This document shows, piece by piece, positions 48,601 to 59,288 of a stretch of DNA of 64,000 bases. A program made the position numbers and the translations under genes. This DNA comes from Pseudeuparius sepicola. Taxonomy: Eukaryota > Arthropoda > Insecta > Coleoptera > Anthribidae. The number at the start of each line of letters is the position of its first letter. Position 1 is the first letter of the stretch. The notes under the pieces were generated by a model. It did no database searches. It was not told the DNA's origin and saw nothing but the letters and a program-made list of their open reading frames with translations. The stretch is from assembly GCA_963920635.1 (NCBI GenBank), contig OY987301.1, positions 20,998,501-21,062,500 on the forward strand, written 5' to 3'.

Positions 48601-49736
48601 TTTGGACTATTAATAATTGGGACGACATCCTGTAATGCATTGCAAGCTTTGAAGAATCCCAGGAAGGAGTCAAAGCTCTATGTATATTATAAATTACGTG
48701 AGATGGAAATCGCCCTGAATACTAACCAAGTTTGGCACAATATTTTGATATCTGACATGGTGATAGGTGTCAGTATGTGGTATTTAGATACTTTTTCGAG
48801 TTTTTATGCCTATGTGGCAGTTTCCTGACCGCCAAAACTAAATGCTTCAGGAAAATAATCCATAGGTAAGTATTTTTGTAATCTAAATTAACTTTTGAAG
48901 CCATGCACTAAAGTGGCATAGGCGTTTGTGTAGATAGATACTTCTTTATAATTGTAAATTTAAAATTAGAATTGCTATGTAGGTATTATCAAGGATTCCT
49001 AAACTTAAAGACATAAACGTGCCTTATAATGTTTTGCCTGCATTGTAGGTACTGATTTCACGAAAAATGATGATTTCTGCCTCGATTAGTTTGTCGAAAC
49101 AACTCGAAAGGTGCACGCCACTGTAAAAACGGAAACTTCATCCCGCCATATGCAGAGGCTATCCGGGTCCAGCGTTAAGCCCAAATTTGCTCCTTCGCCT
49201 GGGGTTCGTTATTCAAAGATTGCAAGCATTCATTCCCAGAACTAAATATACAAATAACTTTTCATTATTTGCACTGAAACTATAACAAAGTAACCAACAT
49301 TTCGTTGTTTTAAATTTGCAGATCGAAACAATGAGGTAGTCAAAAATGACTTTATCGAGTTCATAATTCTCGGGGAGAAAAAGAAATACAGTAAAAAACT
49401 TTTCAACGCCTGGGAAATATTAGAGTGTCATATTACATGCCTTTACGTTTATGGAAATACTTTAGTTATTGGAGTAGATGTAGGAAATGTAAGTATTTGC
49501 ATTACACTTTTCTAAAAGAAATTATCTACACTTAACAACAATTGCAGGTATATTTGTATCATGTGTCATCGTGGAAAAATTTGGATCTAAGGAACTACGA
49601 TCATAAGTTTATTATTGGTCGACATCCAATAATAAGCGTTGTAGTAAAGGAGGTGCGAGGAGAAAGAAAATTTTTTGTAGCCTCTACATTCAACATACAC
49701 ATTTTATCTGGATTTTTACCTAATGTTTTTATTTGA
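45656..49736 (+). CDS. F-box protein with beta-propeller-like C-terminus
   Basis: Seven exons join in phase: 45656-45772, 45830-46043, 46097-46216, 46875-46998, 47059-47378, 49322-49488 and 49548-49736, giving 416 residues. All borders are GT-AG. Residues 2-38 (LPQEIIETILSKCDGKTLLT, then RKVDEDWKDIIDYL) are an F-box, which binds Skp1 in SCF ubiquitin ligases. The rest holds repeat-like stretches such as HIALGSEDGRLRIYNRNWDV and NTLVIGVDVGNVYLYHVSSW, typical of WD-type blades though strongly diverged, so a substrate-binding propeller is inferred. The exact orthologue was not recognised. Intron 5 (47379-49321) holds an antisense ORF and a family-B transposon. Confidence 0.8.
48130..48408 (-). 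CDS. Unrecognised small ORF nested in an F-box gene intron
   Basis: The minus-strand frame reads (V)ALYHNIETRNLTEEAVESKL, RPPKKFIPVQEVTLGDEENG and TKRTSFLEQIELTEEMK, ending KRIEKERN. It is charged, soluble-looking, without signal peptide or membrane segment. Base 48408 begins a GTG, not ATG. The frame stays open for only six more codons upstream (YKRTRK) before a stop, and TACAAAAG just before AACGCG could be a splice acceptor, so the real start may lie in an upstream exon. The composition looks coding rather than random. The family was not recognised; a decayed gene copy is the alternative. Confidence 0.45.
   Translation of the reverse strand: MALYHNIETRNLTEEAVESKLVRPPKKFIPVQEVTLGDEENGDIVMIDMTKRTSFLEQIELTEEMKTAAASKPVKCRSPPAKLLKRIEKERN
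48648..49219 (-). mobile_element. Family-B repeat, copy 3, with TTGCAAGC duplication
   Basis: The ends TTTGAAGAATCCCAGGAAGG and GGGTTCGTTATTCAAAGA are inverted. TTGCAAGC flanks both sides exactly (48640-48647 and 49220-49227). It lies in intron 5 of the F-box gene, on the opposite strand to the copies at 16797 and 39311. It is non-coding. Confidence 0.8.
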
Positions 49737-49739
49737 ATG

Positions 49740-51130
49740 TAAACTTAAGTAGGTACATAATGTATTATGTATACCTACAACATATATTGTCTACTCTCAA
49801 AGTAGGTAATATTAAATTATTAATTAATATGTTTAGTGATAAAGTTAAATGCATATAATTAATGATTGATTTTTCTCGGATTTCAGATTCTATATACTTA
49901 TTTTGTTTACCAAAGTGGAAAAGTACTATTTTTATAATATTATGTTTTAGATGTGTCGTTCTCGTATTTTTAGATAGCTATTTGGAATTATACTCTGTTG
50001 CATCACTGATACTCTGTTGTATCACTGTATTTTAAATGTCTCTAAATCTTGATACTGCCTTTTAGGTTAATTAATAATTTAGTCAATGTTCGCATTATTT
50101 CCAGTACCTATTTTATTTTAGTCGAGTAACTAAATTTTTTCGTCTGAGAGTTTCTTAAAAAGGATATTTAAAAGAACAATCAATCATTCCACATTTTTTG
50201 TATTATAAATCACTTCTTTCAAATTCAAAATCTAAGATATATTTAATTAAGTCTAGAATCATTTAGACCATAATTACAATAATTATATATACTGGCAAAA
50301 ATGTGGATATTGGTACGGGAAGGCTAGACATTTTAATTTTTTCATAAGTACCTATTTTAAGTTGTAATAAGGTTTGTGATACATAAAAATAAATTAATTT
50401 CTCGCTCAATAGTTAACATAGATATTTGTTTACGGAAACTAATATAAATAATTTAGCATTTTTTGTCTTATAAAAAGTTCAGAGTAGAAATGTAAGAATG
50501 TTTTTTAATGGTGTTTGATCACTATAAGTTGTCGCTACGTACTATTTACTTAAGAAAGTATACATATTTGGAAAATGGGAACATGCATTTTTCGTATTTA
50601 TTTAATTTGTTCAATCCCATTTTTCCCAATTTTTTATCTACTCCTACATGGATATTTTGTCATATTCCTTCCTCCATCGACGGTCACAGTCTACAGTTAT
50701 TACAGTTAACTGAACAGATATGATCCTATATATCCACCTAAGGTAAGTATGGTTTGAAATCAATCGCAGTTACGTTGACGTGTTTGCAAAATCAACATAG
50801 TTTCATAAATGTTTAAACTTAACCCCTTTTCAACGATACGGCACTGGCTGTGTAAAAACGATCTTTCTCTACCTTTCTACTCGGAGGCAGTTTTCTGAAC
50901 GCCGCCCTTGTATGTTTACATTTCTGCTGTCTCTTTCACAAAATATCCAAGTTAGGTTTATGATCCTAACCTAACTTTCTTGTTTTGTGGTGGAAATGTG
51001 AGGATGTTTTGATTTGAATTTTTCAAAATGAACGTCTGTCATTATTATCTCTGATGTTGTTATTATCAGGTCCAGGTCTATCAAAATAAGCAAATAATTG
51101 AGACTTTGGAGAAGAACCATAATTTAAAAT
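49740..51130. other. Intergenic region between F-box and rotatin genes
   Basis: It is AT-rich with no coding signal; the frame at 50508-50723 has no motif. AAGTTAGGTT and AACCTAACTT at about 50949-50977 form a small inverted repeat. The rotatin promoter should lie near its right end, but no TATA or initiator element can be defended. Confidence 0.4.
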
Positions 51131-51131
51131 A

Positions 51132-54100
51132 ATGACCGATAAATATATTTCAGCGAATCACATCGAAAAACTTGGTAGGTAGCTGAACAGAGTAATTGAA
51201 AAATAAAACTATACATTTGTGTTTTAAATATAATTACTGGCATTTTTTAGGACATCCAATTACAGAAATACGGCAGAGAGCTTTATTCAACATTGTTTCA
51301 AAAATAGAGAACGGTATACCTTTTGACAACGATCTAGCTCGCACAAAAGAGCTTTGCATCAAACTGTTCCATTGGTTTCTTTTTGAACCATGCTCACATG
51401 AAAATATTGTGTTTTCCTTGCTCCAATGTCTTATAAAGTCCGAAATAGGTCAGACTGTAATAAATCATTATGGAAAACAATTTGTACTAACCGAACTGGA
51501 TAAAATCGAGCGCTACATCGAACCGAAATATTATCATTATTTGAGAGAAATGCGTGCCATATTAAAATCACAAAAAGAAGTAGTAGTGCCTCCATTAGAA
51601 AGTTCTGTTCCTCTTAGTTATAGATCTGATGAGTCTTATAAGTATACTCCTTGTGTAGGAAGTACAGCTAGTGTTATAGAAGGTTACATCCAGAAAGAAC
51701 ATTCCGAAGATCAGCGTGATGGGTAAGAAATAGTATTTTTTTACTACTAACCTGAGTAATCACCATTATTTACCTCATTCCTCTAATGAGAAGTAATATT
51801 TCTCTCCCTAGGTAAATAATGATAATAAAAAAATACCTACCTAGGTAAATAATGAAAAATTTTCTATATGACATTTAAAAATTAGTTTCATTTTATCAGC
51901 TTGACAACTGAACTCAAATCTAATCAAATATGTAAAATATGGCAATATTTTAATGTTAGTAGTAAAAAAAATTCTCTATACACTTTGGTTGAGCAGATCA
52001 TTACTTACCTCGCACATTATATCCTCCGGCGCTACCCGCCTCAGGATATAAAAATGCTCGGTATAGATAATGGCTCACTTCTCAACCTTAGTGTATAATA
52101 TACTATTTTATGGGTAATTTTTTTTACTAGGTTATTTTTGAGCACTGCAAATATTTTTTCCCTCTAACGGATTATTCCCAATAATTGAGGGTTAAAACTG
52201 AGTTGGGTTTTTTCCTTGGATTGATTTTTGTTTTTCAAACGATTAGGCAGAATCATATCTGGTTTAAATGATTAAATGGTTAGGTAAGTATATAAAAATC
52301 TTAAAATTTATCTTTTAGGAAAATTTGCCTCCAAACTACATTCTTATTGACATTTTAAATTTCCATTAAATCTTTTTAATCTATAAATAAGTATTGCTTT
52401 TTTTTCTTACATTATATAGTGGGACCCATTAGGTCACCCTATAAAACTGATGAACTGCATTTTTTGAGCAAAAATTACATATTTTATACAAAATCCAAGG
52501 CAGCTATGCCAGTTTCTAGGAGCAAAATTGTAATAAACCACTAACGATCTTTTTGGTACAAATCTGTGCACGCCACTGACAAAATTTAGTAGTTTTTGTG
52601 ATGGAATTTTAATTTTTTGTTTTCATTTGTTCTTTATAAGCATAAGGCCAATATGTCCAATAAGTATCACCAAGTTGTTAAGAGTTTAATTTTATTTGTT
52701 TTTCATGGCTAACTGAATTTTTGAAAATAAATTAATGTCTAATGTGAATTTTTAATTTTTCTTCAAAATCGTCATTACTTGAAATTTTTTGGTAAAATTT
52801 GGTACAGGCCCATTTTGAGGGTGCCGAATCCAATGGCGTGCACAGTTTTTTTTCTAAAAAATCACCAATGTGATTTAATAAAATTTTGATCCTAGAAACT
52901 GGCATAGTACACTGTATGTAAGATCTTATTCACACATGTGATGCGACATGTATCTAAATAATAAAAACAGCAATATTCCAAAAGTGCAAAGATGACTGAA
53001 AGACCCAATTAAAAATTAAATATATAAGTTCCATTTCTTTATAAGCATATTCCTTGTTAAAATGAACTTATACCCGTTGGTGTAATAAATAACATCATGC
53101 AACTCCAACAAAGATTGATTATTGGATGACGAAAGGTTGACACAATTTGATTTGTCAGCACTTAAGTTTGGAAGGCTGCATGCTACAAAATTTTCTTTTT
53201 CTTGTTGTTTTCCAAGCAGTAGTGGCAGTAATGTTTTTGACCTCGAATTACTTCATTCTATCAACCTCACAAACTCAGATAATTGCACTTTGTCCGTCAA
53301 AAATATTAAGAGATAAGATCTCACTTACCTCCATTTGAAATACATAAATGATATGAAACAAAACTATAGTGATAGTGACATGCCACAGCTGTCTAGTCTT
53401 TGACTTATACCTGGTTCACCATTTAAAACCCTACAAAAATTGTAAAATCGTCTTACAAGTAAGCTTTTGTAAGTCGTGCATTTTTTATGAATATTTTTCC
53501 AGTACGAGAAAATTGGGATTAAAAATTACATTATTATTGTTTACCTAGTTTGATCTTTTCTCATTTTTCAAAACTATCAGTGGGAGGAGATGCACAAGAT
53601 GCACTTCCCTTCCTATAGTAAAGCAGATAGGAAACGACATTGAAACAGTCCTTTACATACCTATAGGCATTTCAATTTTTTTTATGTCTGAAGATATTTC
53701 AGAAAACAAGAAAGCCCAAATATTTACAAGGAAGAAGCCAATGGTGAAAGCCAATCAACGTCACTTTTGGGAGAACATAACTTTATTGACTGTCTTCCAA
53801 ACTATACTTTAAAATTTCAACCATTAATTGAATCAGATAGACATGTTTTGGAATCTATTGAAAACTCATTAGGGAATGTTGAATCTTCTGCAATAATGCA
53901 CTCTTGTGAATTCTTCGTAAATGTCTTGCTACATGATTTTCCTGCAGAAATATTTTTGCAGCGGCCGAAAATTATTTATGTAAGTAAGCGAGTATCTTTT
54001 ATACATTAAGTATCATACTATTTTTGGAAATATCTGCTACTATAATATACTCGCAAATTAAGTTTGCTTATTTTGTTTTAGAAATTTCAAAACCTAATAG

Positions 54101-56772
54101 CAACAAATATATCTTCAAAAATTACAAATACGATATTGGACTGTCTGTGCCATTTTACCAGAAGTCTCCAAGTTCGAATAAATTATAGCAACGATCCAAC
54201 AATGATAAACTCGAAATCAGAGGTAAGGACTCACTCTGTTTTTAAGGGAATACTTAATGCATTTATAACTACTCTTTCAGATTTTATCAAAATTACATTG
54301 GAACTCATGTTCACCATCTCATTCTGAAGAAAATTCAGACAGGATAGAAATGTTTGAAAGTAAAGAGTGTGTAAGAACATTAATACAAAATCAGTTGTCC
54401 ACTCCAAATTACTGCACTTTATTTTTAATAACATTGTTAAAAATTATGAATGGCAAAGAACCGTTAACAGAAAATTATACAAAATTAAATAAGGTACATT
54501 TATTTCTTGATATTCTATTCTGCTGAAAAAGTGTGTCATCTAGTATTTTTGTAGATTGGATACAATGCATCTCTTAAGTTATTAACAGAACTACAGAAAC
54601 TATTAAGTTTGTCAATGAAAAAACAAATTCATAGCACACGTCAAACACCAAGGACCTCAGAGGTAACAAAACTTTTTAATGAAGTTCTTCTGGAATATGG
54701 TGATACGTTAGAATATTTTCGAGTAGAATCTTCAATATTGGAAAAAAGTTTACACCTACGAGCTATTTATTTACACATATTGCATGACATTACGAATATA
54801 CTTGAAACTTTTGTTCCTATTGATATGGCAAAAGCCGTATTGCCTAGGAATTTGAAAAGTGCACTAGCAACTAGTTTAGTTGATCTAAGTTTGAACAGAT
54901 TGTATCCAAAAACATATGATGTTCTTATCAAATATGTAGAGGTAAATAATTTTAGAATATATTTTCTTTTTAAACTGACAAGATCTTGTAGAGTTTTAGT
55001 TATGAAGATGAAGATCTGCGCAAGTATAAACTAGTAAAAAATATATGTAATGGAATTTCGGCAACAATTAAGCTGTTAAAAGATTACAAATCTATAAAAT
55101 TCATTGAATGTCTTGAATTAATGCAAACAGCATTACCCAGTTTTTCACTTCACTTGAGCATCGAATTGGTTCTTTTGTTTGTTAACATTTGTTCGGATCG
55201 CCTTGTAAATTATTTTGAAGATTCAAATATCACATTGAAAGTAGAAATACTTATACTCAATTTGTTGTCGCATTATTCAGCCAGCATCCAAGAAGAAATG
55301 TACAAAATTTGCCAAAAGAAAATAATTGACTATGTTAGTACAAAAAATGGATCTGCAAGATCAGCAATAATGGGTTCGGAGATATTATTTGTGTTGAGTA
55401 CAAAGGTGTTTAATGAAATAGCTTTGTTTGGTTTGACTTCTAATAACACTGTGGTAAGTTGTAACAATTTCTACTCGTATAATATTATCTCAGTTCTGTA
55501 CACATTAGTTTATTGAATGGGAATTTTTAGTTAAAAAAATATCCTGTGAATGTTCTAAGGCTAAGGTACCTAGTCTTGAAGGCTCTTATTTTATGCATTG
55601 GGTGCCTCTGCTTCTTAGACTACTTAAACCATTTGTAGAATAATAGATGCACCATTTAACAAATTTTAGATACAAAACTGCGCAGAGGATATTTTAATTT
55701 ATATTTTAAAATGTAAAGACCTAGTAGCTGAAGTGGTGTGGAACAAAATTATTCAATGCCTCATTCCATCTCTTCCCATAATATGTTGCCATGCAAATAG
55801 AACTACTTCATTGGGAAGGTGCATTATAAATTTTATGGATCCAGATACAGCAAACTTCAACCTCATTCCAAGTATTGTTGTAATAAAATGCAACATTCAA
55901 TTTCTTTTTTCCAAAGACTCTTATTTAAGGTAAGCTAAATTTTATTTTTATTTAGAAATATCCTAGTTTTTTTTTAGGGAAGAAGGGTTCTCACGTTTGT
56001 GCTGGTTTATGGCAAATCAGGATAATTCGAGAGATTTATTACCTAGATTGAATACTTTGTATGACAAAAGTTTAGCAAACGCTTGCCAGATATCACAAAC
56101 CATTGATCTTAATAAACTTAGACACACAGAACATTTTTATCAGGTAGGTACCTAACAAATTAGTTATTTTTCTTAACTGTTTCAATAAATTGAATTACTT
56201 TTTATCAGCCGAGCAGCCTTCAACAAGTTTTGGAAGTGCTAAAATCAAAAAATGTAGAGCCAGTAATTAGAAGATCTGCCTTAAATCAAATAAGTGTTAT
56301 GATGGAAGACAGTATACTCCACCAAATATTTTTCGACTTAAATGGCGTTGATCTATTATTAGACATTATGAGATCTGCTTTAATAGAACGTGATTATGGA
56401 AATTATCCAGATTCTATAATCCCCATTGTTTCGATATTCAAAAACATGTGCCTTTACAATTCTACTCTTCGAGAAGATCTTAGTAAGGATATAAATGTGT
56501 TTTATCATATTTTGAGAGGTAATTTTTGTTTTGTTTTTTAAATAGAGTATTTAGAAATATTCTTGCAGGATTATTTTTATTTTTTACGGAAGAAAGAATG
56601 AAACAAGAAGTGACAATGATGCTGTTTTTGCTTATTTTTAAAGATTTTCTGAGAGGATCTCCAACAAAATCTGATTTTTCAATACCAGGACTGATTTTTA
56701 AGAATATCAATGTTCCATTTACTTGTATAGCACATTTACAAAGTAGCGTATATGCAACTGAGGATTTAAAGG
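51132..56772 (+). CDS. RTTN: Rotatin (Ana3), exons 1-11
   Basis: Exons: 51132-51174, 51251-51722, 53703-53979, 54082-54222, 54281-54493, 54555-54941, 54992-55453, 55670-55929, 55978-56143, 56209-56518, 56569-56772. All have GT-AG borders and consistent phases. The N-terminus KLGHPITEIRQRALFNIVSK is the armadillo-like start typical of rotatin (vertebrate form: LGH..AEIRERAL...I), followed by helical-repeat sequence throughout. Rotatin, Drosophila Ana3, is a centriole/basal-body protein needed for centriole integrity and cilia. The start ATG has no upstream in-frame alternative nearby. Exon 11 ends at AAGG/GTATTT in phase 1, matching exon 12. Reading on past that donor would enter a transposon at 56796 and stop at 56888. 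Confidence 0.85.
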
Positions 56773-56795
56773 GTATTTTTGAAATAAAATTAACA

Positions 56796-58071
56796 TACAG
56801 TGAACACGCGAAGGTTGGAGTAAATTCAATAAAATCTTTATTGGCGAGAGAAAAAAGTCGCTTGGACACGTCAACCTTAAAAATATAATGCTCATATTTT
56901 GATATAAATGTGTCATATGATGTCATCGGTGTCGCACATATGACATCATCGTCATTTTTTAAATTGTAAATTCCACTTTAGATAGCGACATTTTAAAGAT
57001 CTCATTCTTCTTATTTTTGGTATAGGTTACATAACACTTTTTTGAGAATTTTTACAATTTTTTATTTACTTTGTTATATGTATTTGTCAATTTATTTAAT
57101 TCTAACAAGAACAGTAGTTAAAGTAAATACACCAACAAAAGGTTGCGAATAGTGTAAATAAAACTTAAGAAACGCTCCAATAACAAATAAGTTTTTTCGC
57201 TAATTAATTTTTTTTAAGTAGTTGGTAGGCACTTTGAATATCTACTTTCATTACCTTTTCTCATTTGCAACCATTTGTTGGCATATTTACTTTAACTGTT
57301 CTTGTTAGAATTGAGAATAAATTGACAAATGCGTAAGAAAGTAAATCAATTGTAAAAATAATAGTTATTTATGTACCAAGGCACTGAAGTTCAACTTTTT
57401 ATTACTCATGTGGAATTTAGTTGCCGAGGCCTCTGGCTGAGGCAAATAAACCACATGAGTCATAAAAAGAACTTCAGTGCCGAGGTACATATTATATTTT
57501 TTTTGAAATCGGAAAAAATGTTTTATTAGGCAAGAAAATAATCATATGGGATCACCCGTCCATGAACCAACTGCGCGCGGCGTTGCTTGACTTTGACGAT
57601 CGCTCTACCTAGGTCAAGTATCATAAGACCTTCGAACAGAAAAACCAAACTGCTGCTTGTTGTGCAGCCTCCATAACAAATCTATTGATATTCAAACGTA
57701 CTAAAATATTTATACTGAAAGATTGCGGTGCTATAGGTAACAATTTCGCAATATGTACGAAAAGGCCGGGACACCCCACTGCCGATTTCAAGAAAAAAAT
57801 ATTTTTTTCGCGAAAAAAGAAAGTTATATGTAACCTATATGAAAAATCATCGTTTTGTATGTAGAAAAATGAGATGTTTCAAATGGCTCTATCAAAAGTG
57901 GGGCTTACAATTTAGAAAATGACAATGAAATCATATCTGCAACTTCACATGACGCATTTATATTCAAAAATTCGCGCATTACAAAATTAAGGTTGACGTG
58001 TCCGAACGATTTTTTTTCTTTGCCCATAGAGATTTTATTGAATTTGTTCCAACCTTCGTGTGCTCACTGTA
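56796..58071. mobile_element. TA-flanked element in rotatin intron 11
   Basis: The left end TACAGTGAACACGCGAAGG and the right end CCTTCGTGTGCTCACTGTA are inverted; arms match for roughly 150 bp, including TTGGACACGTCAACCTTA. TA is present at both tips. Inside are a foldback at 57085-57333 (TTCTAACAAGAACAGT against ACTGTTCTTGTTAGAA) and the repeat shared with 33425-33700. It begins only 24 bp after the exon 11 donor. Confidence 0.8.
57375..57490. repeat. Inverted repeat within the intronic element
   Basis: GGCACTGAAGTTC and ACTCATGTGG on the left pair with CCACATGAGT and GAACTTCAGTGCC on the right, around GTTGCCGAGGCCTCTGGCTG. The loop text is shared with 33465. Confidence 0.75.
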
Positions 58072-58793
58072 TAGATATATATAATATGGTTGTGCTAGGG
58101 TTCCTGTATTAGAAGAGTTGATACAGGTAGATTTTCGTATATAGATTCCTCAACAAATCACATCAGAATGTTGACATAATATTAAAAACCATTGTAGATG
58201 TCTTTTTGGGTTTTAATTTTTAATTGAAGTTAGCAGACCAATTAGGACTTTGAATGAAAGCCACTCATGTATGAACGGTTCTGCAGTGTCCAGGCTTTTT
58301 AATATGTCTCACAGAATTGAGGCCGAAATGCATTATGGACTTCGTCTGCTGAACTAGTTCCATACAAAACACATGGACTGTATAATCCATTTCAAATCAC
58401 AAAGAGTATTTTACACAAGTTCTTCACGCAAAAATTAATAACGCTTTAACTTACACAGAGAAAAAAAATCGCAAAATGATACATTTATGTAAAGAGATTT
58501 GGTGACAGGAGCCTACTTGGCAGTAATCAAAGATGAAAAATCGTGGCCAAATCATGGAATAATTATTCTATCAGTTACTTCGTTTGTATTTTAGCGAATA
58601 TTAAAATCAGTACTTTAATATGGGCAATCGTATACATACAAGGTATTTATAGGTATTTGCTTATTTTTGCAACTGGAATAAAATTATGAAGACGATAGAA
58701 ATCAAATAAATTACCAAGAAAATTGTAAATACTTACAGGTTGTATGCAATTACTATTTTCTCGGCATCTTGGAAAAGACATGAATATGTGAGC

Positions 58794-58838
58794 CACAGAA
58801 AATATACGCGTATATACGCGTAGCGTATATTTTCTGTG
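58794..58838. mobile_element. Tiny palindrome, CACAGAAAATA type, copy 2
   Basis: CACAGAAAATATACGC, a short centre, then GCGTATATTTTCTGTG, 45 bp in all. ATGTGAGC flanks it exactly (58786-58793 and 58839-58846). It lies in rotatin intron 11. Confidence 0.85.
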
Positions 58839-59288
58839 ATGTGAGCTATCGCCTGGAATCTAGCCAGAAATCGATTGAAGGCGAAAAACATGCAGTATTG
58901 TTTGCGAAGCTACAATGCTGCAAACATCGCCACTGTGGCACCTATACTCTATGTAAAATACGTCTTTGAGTGCTGAAGTTCAATACTCAAAGGATACATT
59001 TAGAACAAATTGTACCTACTTCGATAGCATTCAACATAAGTAATGAAACTGTATTTCCCTTAGTTGAACCACATTAGTTTTTAACCCAAAAAAACAATTT
59101 TGGCATTATTTGTCACAAATTTCTAACCAACAAATTATAATTGCACGGTATTTACCTGGATACGATTGAAACCTTTTGCCAGTAAAGGACAGGTGATATA
59201 TTATATATCCTGGACGACACTTCTAGTATACAAGGACTCTAGGTAGGTCTAAGACCTAGTCATAAGACTAACAATTACAATTTTTTAG

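Noticed and set aside
51765..51810. CATTATTTACCT and AGGTAAATAATG as another tiny inserted palindrome
   Set aside because: The loop is long and no flanking direct repeat is present.
56773..56888. Rotatin reading on to a stop as its natural C-terminus
   Set aside because: The stretch from 56796 is the end of a transposon with an inverted partner at 57920-58071, and exon 12 continues the gene in phase.
56480..56926. A 148-codon minus-strand frame
   Set aside because: It is antisense to rotatin exons 10 and 11 and runs into transposon sequence; it is a shadow frame.
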